DNA of 44,919 nucleotides from Halorubrum californiense DSM 19288 (GCF_000336875.1 NZ_AOJK01000069.1:9926-54844); one strand, 5' to 3'; shown: positions 1 to 8,555, counted from the first letter of the stretch. Numbers and translations: made by a program. Notes: generated by a model not told the origin, from the sequence alone.

Positions 1-1
1 A

Positions 2-412
2 GCGATTGGTGAGACCCGCGGCGAACTGTACAGCGCAACGACAGGATTCCTTACGAATATTGGATTAAATGTACTGTTGATCCCACCGTTTGGGACAGTC
101 GGTGCCGCCTTGGCGACCGTCTCAGGGTACGCGGTGTACAACGTCGCTGAGGTCGTAGTGATACACCGAACGGTCGGTGCTCTTCCCTTCTCAGTGGAGA
201 CATACAAGCCCCTGTTTTTTTCCGGTTTCGTGGCTGTGAGTCTGCGCGGATGGTTCTGGGGGGAACAAATTGGGGTGTCCACGTTGCTTGGAGTGTGGAC
301 AGCCATCGTAGCCAGTCACTTCGCGTCAGTGTACCTGCTGGGTAGCCTCGACGAACTAGACCGGTCGCTTATCTCCGACGCCCTCACCAAGTTGGATTTT
401 AGTTCTATATAG
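2..412 (+). CDS. Polysaccharide flippase (Wzx/MATE-like), C-terminal part
   Basis: The open frame enters from the left edge and ends at the TAG at 410-412, so only the last 136 residues are visible. They contain hydrophobic segments with a Gly/Ala-rich stretch (GTVGAALATVSGY) typical of the late transmembrane helices of oligosaccharide flippases of the MATE/MOP superfamily, which move lipid-linked glycans across the membrane. The deacetylase, formyltransferase-like and glycosyltransferase genes that follow fit a surface-glycan cluster. The family call rests on this short part and its context. The N-terminus lies outside the window. Confidence 0.6.
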   Translation, partial: AIGETRGELYSATTGFLTNIGLNVLLIPPFGTVGAALATVSGYAVYNVAEVVVIHRTVGALPFSVETYKPLFFSGFVAVSLRGWFWGEQIGVSTLLGVWTAIVASHFASVYLLGSLDELDRSLISDALTKLDFSSI

Positions 413-500
413 GACTGGTGACTCTCACTCGATGGCTGATAGTACAGTCTAACTATCAGCCTGAGCTCATTAAGTAAAACCACGGTCACACCGTCAGGTA

Positions 501-510
501 CTTTTATATC
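501..510 (+). promoter_or_regulatory. TATA-type promoter box before the deacetylase
   Basis: The AT-rich stretch cttttatatc stands out in a mixed-composition spacer. It lies about 27-30 nt upstream of GTG 535, the spacing expected of a haloarchaeal promoter that makes a leaderless transcript. It is the main reason to prefer GTG 535 over TTG 523 as the start of the next gene. Confidence 0.5.
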
Positions 511-534
511 AGCCCCAACAAGTTGATCAGAAAC

Positions 535-1470
535 GTGGTTGGCACGGTTACGATCAGCATCGAAATCGAACTTGGTTGGGGGATGCACGATCTTGAAACC
601 TTTTCTCATCTGTCCAGGGACAGAGCTGCCGAGGAGCGGGTGTTGTCAGATCTGCTCCAGGCATGTAGGAGAAACGGGATACAAGTCACGTTTGATGTAG
701 TCGGGCATCTGCTTGAGGAGTCGTGTGATGGTGTCCACCCCGGCCCATACCCGACCGGGTGGTGGAAGAACGACCCTGGAACGTCCCGACGGGAGCACCC
801 GTTGTTTTACGCGCCTGATCTGGTAGAGAAGATACGGTCCGACAGCATCGATCACGAGATCTGTACACACACCTACTCCCACGTTCTTGCCGACGAGGTG
901 TCCGACAAAACGTTGAACCGTGACTTGACGGCGGCGAGAGCAGCCCACGAGGAGCAGGGACTGCCTTCACCCGAGTCGATTGTTATGCCTCGGCACCGCG
1001 AAGTTGATTACTCTATACTTTCTGACCACGGGATCGACGTGATACGCACCCCGATCAAAAAATACAATCCGGAGATTAAGAACCCGTTTCAGAAGTACTG
1101 GTGGATAGCGACGAGGAACCACCCGCCGTGTGAGATACGTCTATCACAGGGGCTTCTCGAAACAACGTGTACACCACATCCGTCTTTGTCCAGCACGATC
1201 CTTCCCTCAGGGCAGAGGCGGCCCTCCCCGTACTTCCGCCTTCTACCACGACCTGTCAGGGAACGTCTACACCGAAGGTACTTGCGGGACGCGATAGGAC
1301 TCGCTGCCGAGGAAGACGAGCACGTACACCTGTGGACCCACCTCCACAACATTGCGAACGACTCACAATGGAGAGCAATCAAGCCAACGTTGGATGACCT
1401 CGGCCGCTGTCAAGAGCAAGGAGATGCTGAAATCCTCCGAATGTGTGACCTTCGGGAGGTGGTGGAATGA
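535..1470 (+). CDS. Polysaccharide deacetylase family protein (NodB fold)
   Basis: The protein is about 311 residues and has no signal peptide. It carries the metal-binding HTYSH motif of NodB-type carbohydrate esterases (about residue 112-116 from this start) and an N-terminal strand followed by ELGWG where the classical family has TFDD. It would remove an acyl group from a sugar or glycan, presumably on a cytoplasmic nucleotide- or lipid-linked precursor. An in-frame TTG exists at 523, but the TATA box at 501-510 puts transcription near GTG 535. The stop overlaps the next start (ATGA), so the two are probably co-translated. The first metal-ligand motif is atypical (Glu rather than Asp-Asp), as in a subgroup of such proteins. 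The substrate is unknown. Confidence 0.75.
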   Translation: MVGTVTISIEIELGWGMHDLETFSHLSRDRAAEERVLSDLLQACRRNGIQVTFDVVGHLLEESCDGVHPGPYPTGWWKNDPGTSRREHPLFYAPDLVEKIRSDSIDHEICTHTYSHVLADEVSDKTLNRDLTAARAAHEEQGLPSPESIVMPRHREVDYSILSDHGIDVIRTPIKKYNPEIKNPFQKYWWIATRNHPPCEIRLSQGLLETTCTPHPSLSSTILPSGQRRPSPYFRLLPRPVRERLHRRYLRDAIGLAAEEDEHVHLWTHLHNIANDSQWRAIKPTLDDLGRCQEQGDAEILRMCDLREVVE

Positions 1471-2261
1471 GTCTGGACGTTGCTCTGCTGGTAGACAACT
1501 GCTCCCTCCAAGAGTGGGAGCGCCAAGCGGTCTCGGCCCTCCTTGACTCCGAGGACCTTGACGTGAGTCTCTCTTTAGTGGTCGTAAACGGGAATAAAAG
1601 GGATGCGTCAACTTCAACGAGGGCTCTCAAATTCTTAGACGAGTTCTCACTCTGGAAGTGTAGCACCCTGCTACGAGTAATTAAAGCCCAGATAGTTACC
1701 CCGGCATGGTTCCGGATCCGAACTGACCTGAACGATGCGGTCAACACACTAGAGACCGAAATCGTGTTCTGTGACCCGGTGCCAGCAGACGACTTCGGAA
1801 ACGAACTGTCGGACGACGTAGTAAACAGACTGTCACAGACGGACCTTGCCGTCCGGTTCGGATTCGGAATACTCCGTGGAGATGCGCTGGACGCTCCAAC
1901 TTATGGAGTGTTCAGCTACCATCATGGAGATCTCTCCGAGTACAGGGGCCGTCCGGCAGGATTTTATGAACTGATCCACCGTCAGACAGAGGCGGGAGTC
2001 ACCGTACAGCAACTGTCGGATGAGCTTGATGCAGGTACAGTCGCTGCGACGACACAGTGTGACATCAGTGACGCTGGCTCATTACAGGAGGTACACGACA
2101 GACAGTTCTCAGCTTCTCCCCCGCTTTTACCAGAAGCCGTGCGGGCAGTCGTGGCTGGGGGTCTCCCTCCCCAGCCTGAGGAACTCGGCGACCTGTATAC
2201 AACTCCCACAAGCACGGATATGATTAAGTACTGGAAAGTAAGATTAGAGCGTTTACTATAA
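1467..2261 (+). CDS. Formyltransferase-like protein of a glycan cluster
   Basis: This 264-residue protein matches the core of the formyl-transferase fold. GVFSYHHGDLSEYRG (residues 147-161) aligns with the catalytic GxxNxHxxxxxxxRG loop of methionyl-tRNA and sugar N-formyltransferases, and LDAGT (187-191) supplies the conserved Asp. In my alignment the catalytic Asn is Ser150 while His152 and Asp188 are kept; HHGDxxxYRG variants are familiar from O-antigen-type clusters. It overlaps the deacetylase by 4 nt, so a deacetylate-then-formylate (or other acyl/one-carbon) modification of an amino sugar is a reasonable inference. Substrate and donor are not shown by sequence. Confidence 0.65.
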   Translation: MSLDVALLVDNCSLQEWERQAVSALLDSEDLDVSLSLVVVNGNKRDASTSTRALKFLDEFSLWKCSTLLRVIKAQIVTPAWFRIRTDLNDAVNTLETEIVFCDPVPADDFGNELSDDVVNRLSQTDLAVRFGFGILRGDALDAPTYGVFSYHHGDLSEYRGRPAGFYELIHRQTEAGVTVQQLSDELDAGTVAATTQCDISDAGSLQEVHDRQFSASPPLLPEAVRAVVAGGLPPQPEELGDLYTTPTSTDMIKYWKVRLERLL

Positions 2262-2293
2262 TTGTGAAGTAAGATCTGAGCTTCCCGGTCCGC

Positions 2294-3427
2294 TTAAGCG
2301 GGATCGGATTGTTGGAATCCGTTGAGTATGGTTTCCGTGTACGTCGACATCCCATATTGTTCGACAATTTCCTTGTCGATTGAAAACTCGCCGGTGAAAT
2401 TTGAATTTTTAATTATACCGGGAATATCGTCCATTTCACCAGTGTAAAGCCGTTCGTGGTCCATATACTGGAGGACGCCAACGGAGGTTCCGAATACTGG
2501 CGTCCCAAGTGCAAGCGCCTCGAGTGTAACCGCCGAGTACGACTCTACATGGGACGTGACAAGCAATCCGTCGGCACTGGCGATGATCGAAAGCGCCTCT
2601 TGATGATTAAGAACTCCCGTAAATTGAACCTGCTCCTCTAGAGAAGAGCCATGTACGATTCGTTCCAGCGCCCTCCGTTGTTCACCGTCCCCTACGACTA
2701 CCAGTTGGTACTCTTTAGGGAGTGTAGACATGATATCAATTGCACCGCCAGGGTTCTTTGTCGGTGTGAGCCGACCCACAAACACAAGCAACGTGTCGTC
2801 CGATGTAACTCCGAACTCCTCTCTGACAGATACAGGGGAACACGCCTCGAAGGTCTCGTAGATAGCTGACTGATCAAGTATCCCGTGGACTAATTCGACA
2901 TTCGTGTCTGATAGCTCCTCAATCAGCACTTTGGTTTCGGGGCTACGGCAGAACGTGGGACCGCCGAACCCAAAACGGAATGTTAACCGCTCTAACAGAA
3001 TCTTTACTGGGTTTGTTGAGCCTGATGCCAAGCTGGGTGTATATCCGACGAACGAAACATGTGTTACTCCTGCGTACGTAGAAACTACCCGTCCGACCCA
3101 GTGAAGCGTATTTGACGCCGAGTGGACACCGGTGACCGTGGAGAGGTCGTGCTCGCGGATGAGAAAAATAAGAAGCCTGATTGAAAAAAGGAGTCTAAAA
3201 AGGAATGCAAGGGGTACGTACGCGGGAAGTGAGTCCGGTTGCGCGCCGAACGGCCGGTGAATTTTGACACCGTCAACCTCCTCGGTCGGGGGTGTCTCGT
3301 CACGACGCGGCGTCACGACCGTCACGTCGTGGCCCCGCTGGGCAGCCTGCCGACAGAATTCCCACCTGACGTGAGCGCCACCACTGGTGTTTGGGTAGAA
3401 GTCTTCGGCAAGGACGAGTAGGTTCAC
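2294..3427 (-). CDS. Glycosyltransferase family 4 protein
   Basis: The 377-residue protein has the GT-B architecture: an N-terminal Gly-rich acceptor loop (NTSGGAH, 13-19), a nucleotide-sugar region starting with GRLTPTKNP (218-226, Arg219 and Lys224), and the EX7E motif with Glu295 and Glu303. These define retaining GT4 enzymes that transfer a sugar from a nucleotide donor to a growing glycan on the cytoplasmic face. It is convergent with the flippase-deacetylase-formyltransferase genes, with a 32-nt spacer. Local GC is lower than in the rest of the window. The sugar specificity cannot be read from sequence. Confidence 0.88.
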   Translation of the reverse strand: MNLLVLAEDFYPNTSGGAHVRWEFCRQAAQRGHDVTVVTPRRDETPPTEEVDGVKIHRPFGAQPDSLPAYVPLAFLFRLLFSIRLLIFLIREHDLSTVTGVHSASNTLHWVGRVVSTYAGVTHVSFVGYTPSLASGSTNPVKILLERLTFRFGFGGPTFCRSPETKVLIEELSDTNVELVHGILDQSAIYETFEACSPVSVREEFGVTSDDTLLVFVGRLTPTKNPGGAIDIMSTLPKEYQLVVVGDGEQRRALERIVHGSSLEEQVQFTGVLNHQEALSIIASADGLLVTSHVESYSAVTLEALALGTPVFGTSVGVLQYMDHERLYTGEMDDIPGIIKNSNFTGEFSIDKEIVEQYGMSTYTETILNGFQQSDPA

Positions 3428-3852
3428 AGTTTAATATAGATCATGAATGGTAATGTTGTTTACGTTGTTGATCCAAAGATGTAATATATTGAGAGCTTCT
3501 ATCATAATAATCTTATTTTTATCGCGTTAACTTAAGCATAATTCACGGACAGAGAGCCGAGTAGTCTGATCAATGATAAACAATTCATATTTCTTGGAAT
3601 ATAACAAAAGATCTTGTATTACTGTCGGCAAATGGCAGCCTCTACCGCTTTATTGTCCATATTCAATCAGATCAACCGAGAAATAGACCAGTCTGGCGAT
3701 CTGGCATCGCTCAACAGCTTGCGTGGATGTGTCGAGACCTTGCCAAATAGCACATTGATGACTCAGACGTACCCGCCGCGCCGTCCGGCGCGGGCGGGGA
3801 CGCCCAACGGACTCAGATCGTGTTGATTTTGTTCCGTGTCGAATTTGAATAG
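3428..3852. other. AT-rich spacer with no convincing gene
   Basis: The spacer between the glycosyltransferase start and the transposase relic is AT-rich in 3430-3640, unlike the rest of the window. A 70-codon open frame at 3614-3826 (internal ATG 3632) has no family I recognise and ends in a GC-rich hairpin-like stretch near 3775-3798. It may be a small gene, an element end or noise. The composition suggests transferred or IS-derived DNA. Confidence 0.4.
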
Positions 3853-4214
3853 AGCCTCCAAGAGGCAGAAGATGATCTTAACGAGATGCTCGGTGTTCTT
3901 GCCGTGTGTGATCTCGATGAGTCGCCTCATTACAGCTCATTTTATCGGTAGAAAGACAAGTATCGAATGAGTGAACTCCACCGCCTGCTCTGCGCTTCGG
4001 CGGAGCAGGCGGACTGGAGTGGTCAAGCCGGCAATTGATGCGAGTGGCTTCCAGCGCAATCAAACCCTAGAGCGACCTCCTTGAGGAGTGTCGCTCCAAC
4101 TCAACCGACCGCTGATCAAACACCGAGAACAGACGCCGTTGGAAGGCTCACAGTGGCTGAATGAACGAGGGTTACAACCAGTGCTGGATGAGTGAACCGG
4201 GTTTCTCGCAGTTG
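3853..4214 (+). pseudogene. IS5-type transposase relic
   Basis: Translated pieces in changing frames match the haloarchaeal IS5-type transposase in order: SLQEAEDDLNEML and ESPHYSSFYR, an in-frame TAG where the family has Trp, then YRMSELHRLL and AEQADWSG, a frameshift, IDASGFQRNQT (catalytic-Asp region), a large deletion, LLEECRSNST, LIKHREQTPLEG, and NEGYNQCWMSEPGFSQL. The stop, the frameshifts and the missing middle make it non-functional. A strong hairpin (CCGCCTGCTC/GAGCAGGCGG) lies inside at about 3979-4010. It sits at the broken edge of the glycan cluster. Confidence 0.8.
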
Positions 4215-4375
4215 ACCTGTTCATCCAATCGGGACGGACCATCGATGCCATCGGCCTTGGCGGGTGGTGAATCAACGTTGGATATCCGGAGGATCGCGAC
4301 GAGGTGGAGCGCCGCCTTACCGAGGCCGGAGAGGATGCTGACGACACGCGGGGAACCGTTGAATCAGACGTCTAG
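4214..4375 (+). pseudogene. C-terminal relic of a sugar nucleotidyltransferase
   Basis: Directly after the transposase relic a frame reads IQSGRTIDAIGLGGW, TGA, INVGYPEDRDEVERRL. This resembles the C-terminal end of haloarchaeal glucose-1-phosphate thymidylyltransferase/AglF-like nucleotidyltransferases, where GGWRxxVGYPEDRD is expected. The TGA sits at the Arg codon, consistent with a CGA-to-TGA change. Only about 53 codons remain. The full enzyme would make a nucleotide-sugar for glycan synthesis, so the fragment probably came from the same polysaccharide cluster and was cut by the IS. Confidence 0.6.
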
Positions 4376-4409
4376 TTGAAGCACTCAAGACCGCCTTCTT
4401 GACAGCTGT

Positions 4410-4883
4410 TTACACTGGGCGTTCAAAATCTCCTGCTCGGCGCACCCGATAGAATCGCACCCGCCGCGCAAGCACGCGCCAACTCACAGCCGCAACGGCA
4501 GCGCCAATCGCATTGACGAGCAGGTCCCCAAAGTCAGCTGTCCGCGCATCCAGCGTGGATTGGAGCAGCTCAATGCTCCCGCCGTACCCCACAGCAATGA
4601 TAAAGACAACAAACAAGACTGTCCGGTCACGCCATGGGCGATCCTGAAGCGCGTACGCGAGCATCACTGCGAGCCCGGCGTATGCCAATCCGTGAAGCCA
4701 CGTACTATATGGGAACACACCGAGCGGCCCAGTGCGGATCACACCACTTCCAGGCGGTGTTAACACCGAATAATAGAGGATTGTCGCCGCAACGAGCCCA
4801 ACGCCGCCAAGCCGAAGCCATTGCGGCACGAGTGGGAGCCGAACACGACGCATCGTACCAAGATTCACCATCGCGCCACGCAA
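4410..4883 (-). CDS. VanZ-like family membrane protein
   Basis: The protein is 157 residues with four predicted membrane segments and the VanZ-like signature: a hydrophobic helix followed by ELLQSTLDARTADFGDLLVNAIGA, where the Glu and the Asp-x3-N pattern are characteristic. VanZ-like proteins are small membrane proteins of uncertain biochemical role, often near envelope genes. ATG 4883 is used; internal ATGs at codons 5 and 11 are alternatives. It is divergent from the DUF4330 gene across a 96-nt spacer. Confidence 0.8.
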   Translation of the reverse strand: MRGAMVNLGTMRRVRLPLVPQWLRLGGVGLVAATILYYSVLTPPGSGVIRTGPLGVFPYSTWLHGLAYAGLAVMLAYALQDRPWRDRTVLFVVFIIAVGYGGSIELLQSTLDARTADFGDLLVNAIGAAVAAVSWRVLARRVRFYRVRRAGDFERPV

Positions 4884-4979
4884 AAGCCTACGCGTTCGGG
4901 TTGTCCAGATCCCCGAACGAATACGCTTTTTACCCGCGCTCTGGTCAGTGACAGTAATGCCGCGCTCGGAGGGATCTGA

Positions 4980-6080
4980 ATGGAACTGATCGACGACGAG
5001 GGGGAACTCTTTGGCCGCGTCAACGTTATCGACGCGCTCGTCGTCCTGCTGATCGCCGCCGTCGTCGTTGCGGGCGCCGCATTCGTCCTCACGGACGATC
5101 CCTCACCCGCCCCAGAGACGGACACCACCTACGTAACACTCGATGTCGGCACCGTCTCGCCGTACATCGTCGACGCAATCGAGGAGGGAGACACCCACAG
5201 TCCCGACGGTTCATCGAACCTCCGGATCACGGATGTCCATCTCACGCCGCAAGGCGACACCACCCGGGTGACGCTTCGAGTGGCTCTCGAAGGCGAACTC
5301 AACAACCAGGACAGCCTCATCTACGGGGGCGCACCCCCCCGGCTTGGTCGGACGCTCGATATCACCACCGACCGCTACCAGATCAACGGTCAGGTTCGTG
5401 ACGTGGGCGACAGCGGCGCGCTCACAACCGAACAGCAACAGGTCCTCGTGACGAGCCAGGTCGATGCGGCCACCGCCCAAGCGGTCACCCCCGGCGACGA
5501 AATCCGGCTCAGCGGGCGAACGGTCGCACGCATCAACAACGTAACGACCTACACAACTGACCAACCGGACCAGCGCCAACTGCTCGTCGAGACGACACTC
5601 ACGGCGCACCGCCAGCAGGACCGCCTCCGGTTCGGCGGCACTCCCGTGCGCCGTGGGCAGACACTCACCCTGCCGACGAGCGAGTACACCCTCAGCGGCC
5701 AGATCGAACAGATTGGTGGCGACATTACGTTGGGCGCGACCACGACCCGAACCGTCACGCTCCGGATGGAGGAGGTGCGCGAGGACTTCGCGGCCGCCAT
5801 CGAGCCCGGCATGGTCGAACGCGCCGGCGACACGACCGTCGCCCGCGTAACCCGCGTCGAAACGGAGCCGTCGCTCATCATCACCACCGGCGAGAACGGC
5901 AGCGTCAACGTGGTTGATCACCCGGTCAACCGCGACGTGACGGTCACGACCCGCCTCCAGCTCCGTGAGACGCCAAGCGGGCTCGCGTTCAAAGGCGACC
6001 AGATCCGACAGGGATCGACCGTCACGCTCGACCTCGGGACAGTCACCGTGGAGGCGACGGTCGTTTCCGTGGGCCAGTGA
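4980..6080 (+). CDS. DUF4330 family membrane-anchored protein
   Basis: The N-terminus LIDDEGELFGRVNVIDALVV followed by one transmembrane helix (about 18-37) is the hallmark of DUF4330 proteins. The remaining 325 residues form an extracytoplasmic region with repeated segments of about 80-90 residues, each ending in a TxxYxxxGxI-type strand (YQINGQVRDVG, YTLSGQIEQIG), which suggests tandem beta domains. The function is unknown. It is followed after 54 nt by another membrane protein gene in the same direction, probably one transcription unit. ATG 4980 is a good start because the conserved motif begins at residue 3. Confidence 0.75.
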   Translation: MELIDDEGELFGRVNVIDALVVLLIAAVVVAGAAFVLTDDPSPAPETDTTYVTLDVGTVSPYIVDAIEEGDTHSPDGSSNLRITDVHLTPQGDTTRVTLRVALEGELNNQDSLIYGGAPPRLGRTLDITTDRYQINGQVRDVGDSGALTTEQQQVLVTSQVDAATAQAVTPGDEIRLSGRTVARINNVTTYTTDQPDQRQLLVETTLTAHRQQDRLRFGGTPVRRGQTLTLPTSEYTLSGQIEQIGGDITLGATTTRTVTLRMEEVREDFAAAIEPGMVERAGDTTVARVTRVETEPSLIITTGENGSVNVVDHPVNRDVTVTTRLQLRETPSGLAFKGDQIRQGSTVTLDLGTVTVEATVVSVGQ

Positions 6081-6134
6081 CTCCCCGGCCACCGAGCGCA
6101 ACACACATGCGTCCGCACCCAAAGTGGCACGCGA

Positions 6135-6740
6135 ATGGGTGACGAAACGGAGGCGAGCGAGTCGGTGACACCCCCGATACAGCGGGCAGCCCGCGAGTCG
6201 TCCCTTGGCCGCCTGTGGCGTCGCGCGGGCACAGCCATCAGACACTCGTTCCTCTACCGCTGGCTGACCGCCGAGCCCGACCCGGAGGTGATCGTGATCG
6301 ACCTGCGGGAGACGTGGACCGTTGGGCCGTTCATCCGGCTTCTCGACGCTGTACTCGACCGCGTCTTCCCCGCGCTCGATAACTCGCGAGTCGCGAGCAC
6401 GGCGCGAACGGGTGTCCAACACACGCTGGCGGCCCCGATGGTTATCGCCGGGGTTACGCTGCTCGTCGGCGGGCTTCTCGTGGCCCTCACAAGCGTCGCT
6501 ACGCAAAGCGTAGGGACGGGCCGTCTCGGCCTCGCAGCTGCCCTCATCGTCGCTGGGGGGGTCGCCACGCGTGAGCGGCGTAGCTGGGCAAAGCTGCGCG
6601 AGACACGCCCGGTCGAGCTGCTTATCGCCGCGCTCGAACCGCCGGAGCCACCAGAAGAAACCTCAACCTCGGACTCGGCCACAGACACCGAGTCGCCAAC
6701 CGATACCGCAGACCCTGCGACCAACGACAAATCATCCTAA
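6135..6740 (+). CDS. Haloarchaeal hypothetical membrane protein
   Basis: This 201-residue protein starts with an Arg-rich cytoplasmic-type segment, then a conserved-looking block (VIVIDLRETWTVGPFIRLLD, about 53-72), two membrane helices (about 97-118 and 126-143) and an acidic Thr/Ser/Pro-rich tail. I do not recognise a named family. It lies between the DUF4330 gene and uppP on the same strand, so it may share their envelope context. Confidence 0.6.
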   Translation: MGDETEASESVTPPIQRAARESSLGRLWRRAGTAIRHSFLYRWLTAEPDPEVIVIDLRETWTVGPFIRLLDAVLDRVFPALDNSRVASTARTGVQHTLAAPMVIAGVTLLVGGLLVALTSVATQSVGTGRLGLAAALIVAGGVATRERRSWAKLRETRPVELLIAALEPPEPPEETSTSDSATDTESPTDTADPATNDKSS

Positions 6741-6785
6741 CCCAAACGGCGCCGCTTAAGTGACTGCCCGCGCCCGAATCCCATA

Positions 6786-7613
6786 GTGACCACCACCGAG
6801 CTGTTGATTGCCGTCCTCGCCGGAATCGTTCAGGGCGTCGTCGAGTGGCTCCCCGTGTCGAGCCAGGGCAACCTCTCGCTCGTACTCACCCTAGTCGGCA
6901 TGGATCCCGCGGTCGCGGTCCAGCTCGCCTTGTTCCTCCAAGTCGGCACAACGCTGTCGGCCGCGGCCTACTACCGCGACGAACTCGCCACGGCGCTCCA
7001 CGCGACCCCCAGCTGGCGGCCGGCCACGGCATATGAGGGCGAACACGCGCTCGTCTCGTACATCGTGGTAGCGTCACTCTTCACGGGGATTGTCGGCATT
7101 CCGCTGTACGTGTTCGCCGTCGATCTCGCCGGGCAACTCACGGGTGGCGTGTTCATCGCAGTCATCGGCGTGTTGCTCATCGTCACCGGGCTGCTCCAAC
7201 GCCTCTCGAACACCGTTAGTATGGGCGGGCGAGAGACACCCTCGCTTGTCGACTCAGTGCTTATTGGCAGCGCCCAAGGGTTCGCCATCCTGCCCGGTAT
7301 CTCGCGGTCTGGCGTGACGGCAAGCACCCTGCTGTTCCGTAGTTACGACCCGCCGAGCGCGTTTCGGCTCTCTTTCCTGCTGTCCATTCCCGCGAGCATC
7401 GGGGCCGCGCTTCTCACCCTCGCGGGCACCGGCGGACTCCCGGGGATCAATCCTGTGCCAGCACTCATCGCGCTCGGCGTGAGCGCCGTTGTGGGGTACC
7501 TCACGATCGACGCGCTCATGCGGGTCGTCGAACGGGTTCCGTTCGCAACCGTGTGTTACGCACTCGGGGCAATCGCGATTATTGGCGGGGGCGGCATCGC
7601 GCTCGTCGTGTGA
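6786..7613 (+). CDS. uppP: Undecaprenyl-diphosphatase-like protein UppP/BacA
   Basis: The protein is 275 residues and strongly hydrophobic, with both UppP active-site motifs: QGVVEWLPVSSQGN (16-29) and LPGISRSGVT in the middle of the chain. The family dephosphorylates polyprenyl diphosphate to recycle the lipid carrier of surface glycans; in archaea the carrier would be a dolichol-type lipid. The residue equivalent to His30 of E. coli BacA is Asn29 here, a possible change in catalysis or a clade feature. The start is GTG 6786; a TATA-like cttaag lies about 30 nt upstream. Confidence 0.88.
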   Translation: MTTTELLIAVLAGIVQGVVEWLPVSSQGNLSLVLTLVGMDPAVAVQLALFLQVGTTLSAAAYYRDELATALHATPSWRPATAYEGEHALVSYIVVASLFTGIVGIPLYVFAVDLAGQLTGGVFIAVIGVLLIVTGLLQRLSNTVSMGGRETPSLVDSVLIGSAQGFAILPGISRSGVTASTLLFRSYDPPSAFRLSFLLSIPASIGAALLTLAGTGGLPGINPVPALIALGVSAVVGYLTIDALMRVVERVPFATVCYALGAIAIIGGGGIALVV

Positions 7614-7685
7614 GCACTCGGTTGGATCCACCGTCCGGATCGGTCGGACCATGCGTTTCAAGTCGGTACGAGTCGATTCTCCGGT

Positions 7686-7916
7686 ATGGGAATCGTTCGG
7701 GACAGCGACCACAGCGACGGGGCACCGACCGTCGGAGAGACCGGAATTCGTGTGAAAGATATCGCGTCCGCGTACGAACACAGCGGGTACAGTCCCGACG
7801 AGATCACGCAGCTGTACCCGGACCTGACGCTGGGTGACGTTCACCGAGCGCTGGCGTACTACTACGATCACATCGACGACTTCCGATCGTCGTCCTCCGA
7901 GCCGGCCTCCGCATGA
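7686..7916 (+). CDS. DUF433 antitoxin
   Basis: The 76-residue protein has the compact DUF433 pattern: a short strand region (VGETGIRVKDIASAYEHSGYSPDEI) followed by LYPDLTLGDVHRALAYYYDH. DUF433 proteins are winged-helix-like antitoxins that repress their own operon and neutralise PIN-like partners. It overlaps the DUF5615 gene by 4 nt (ATGA), the standard arrangement for this pair. First module of the toxin-antitoxin island. Confidence 0.85.
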   Translation: MGIVRDSDHSDGAPTVGETGIRVKDIASAYEHSGYSPDEITQLYPDLTLGDVHRALAYYYDHIDDFRSSSSEPASA

Positions 7917-8239
7917 CGCGACCGCTGTACTGCGACGAGAGTATCTGGATTCCAGTCGCCGACGGACTCCGTCGGCGCGGCTGGACCGTCCACACCGCCA
8001 GAGACGAGGACACCTTGGGCACAGCCGATCGCGAGCAGCTGCGATACACGGTGGAGAACGATTGGATCCTGCTGACCTTCGACGACGATTTTCTCTCACT
8101 CGTCAAGGGCCGGGAACTGCCCCACAGGGGACTAATATACGTCCGACAGGCCGGGCGACAGATCGGTGACGTCGTGAAAGTCGTCGACGAACACCTACAG
8201 AACCGCTCGGAAGACAATGTGTCGATCCAGTATCTGTAA
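7913..8239 (+). CDS. DUF5615 PIN-like toxin
   Basis: The 108-residue protein matches the DUF5615 PIN-like fold: an early acidic residue (YCDESIW), a Trp-rich strand, then the diagnostic WILLTFDDDFLSL block with clustered Asp residues that would bind metal, and a C-terminal VVKVVDEHL helix. The family is predicted to cleave RNA when free of its DUF433 partner, whose stop codon overlaps this start. All expected acidic positions are present, so it looks intact. Confidence 0.85.
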   Translation: MTRPLYCDESIWIPVADGLRRRGWTVHTARDEDTLGTADREQLRYTVENDWILLTFDDDFLSLVKGRELPHRGLIYVRQAGRQIGDVVKVVDEHLQNRSEDNVSIQYL

Positions 8240-8324
8240 CGGCCGGTAGGAACCGTCGGCTATTGACTATCTCTCACGGTGCGAGAATTCGCCATGATTT
8301 CTATGACCTGCCCCGTCGTCGGTG

Positions 8325-8555
8325 CTACGGCGATTCCTCGTTCACGCGCTCGCGCCCACTCTCGTTGATCCTGTCGGCGATCTCCCGAACGTCGCTCTCG
8401 GTGAGTTCGCTTTCCGCGGCGAGTTCGTCCATCACTTCGAGCGTCTCTATCTTCTCGCGGATGGCCTGTCGCGTCACCTCGCTCCAGTTGATCTCGGGGT
8501 GGTTCTCCATGCGCGTTTTGAGGTCGTCGTCCACGTTGACCGTGATACTGGGCAT
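8325..8555 (-). CDS. Ribbon-helix-helix antitoxin, orphan
   Basis: The 76-residue protein begins PSITVNVDDDLKTRMENHPEINWSEV, the beta-strand plus helix of CopG/VapB-type ribbon-helix-helix DNA-binding proteins, then an acidic C-terminal tail that would normally grip a toxin. Downstream on its strand (8240-8324) I see no PIN or other toxin start, so it appears to be an orphan. An inverted repeat just upstream (8573-8586) is a plausible autoregulatory operator. Confidence 0.8.
   Translation of the reverse strand: MPSITVNVDDDLKTRMENHPEINWSEVTRQAIREKIETLEVMDELAAESELTESDVREIADRINESGRERVNEESP

Noticed and set aside
5211-6506. A 431-codon minus-strand frame
   Set aside because: It lies antisense to the DUF4330 gene and its neighbour and has Arg-rich shadow composition.
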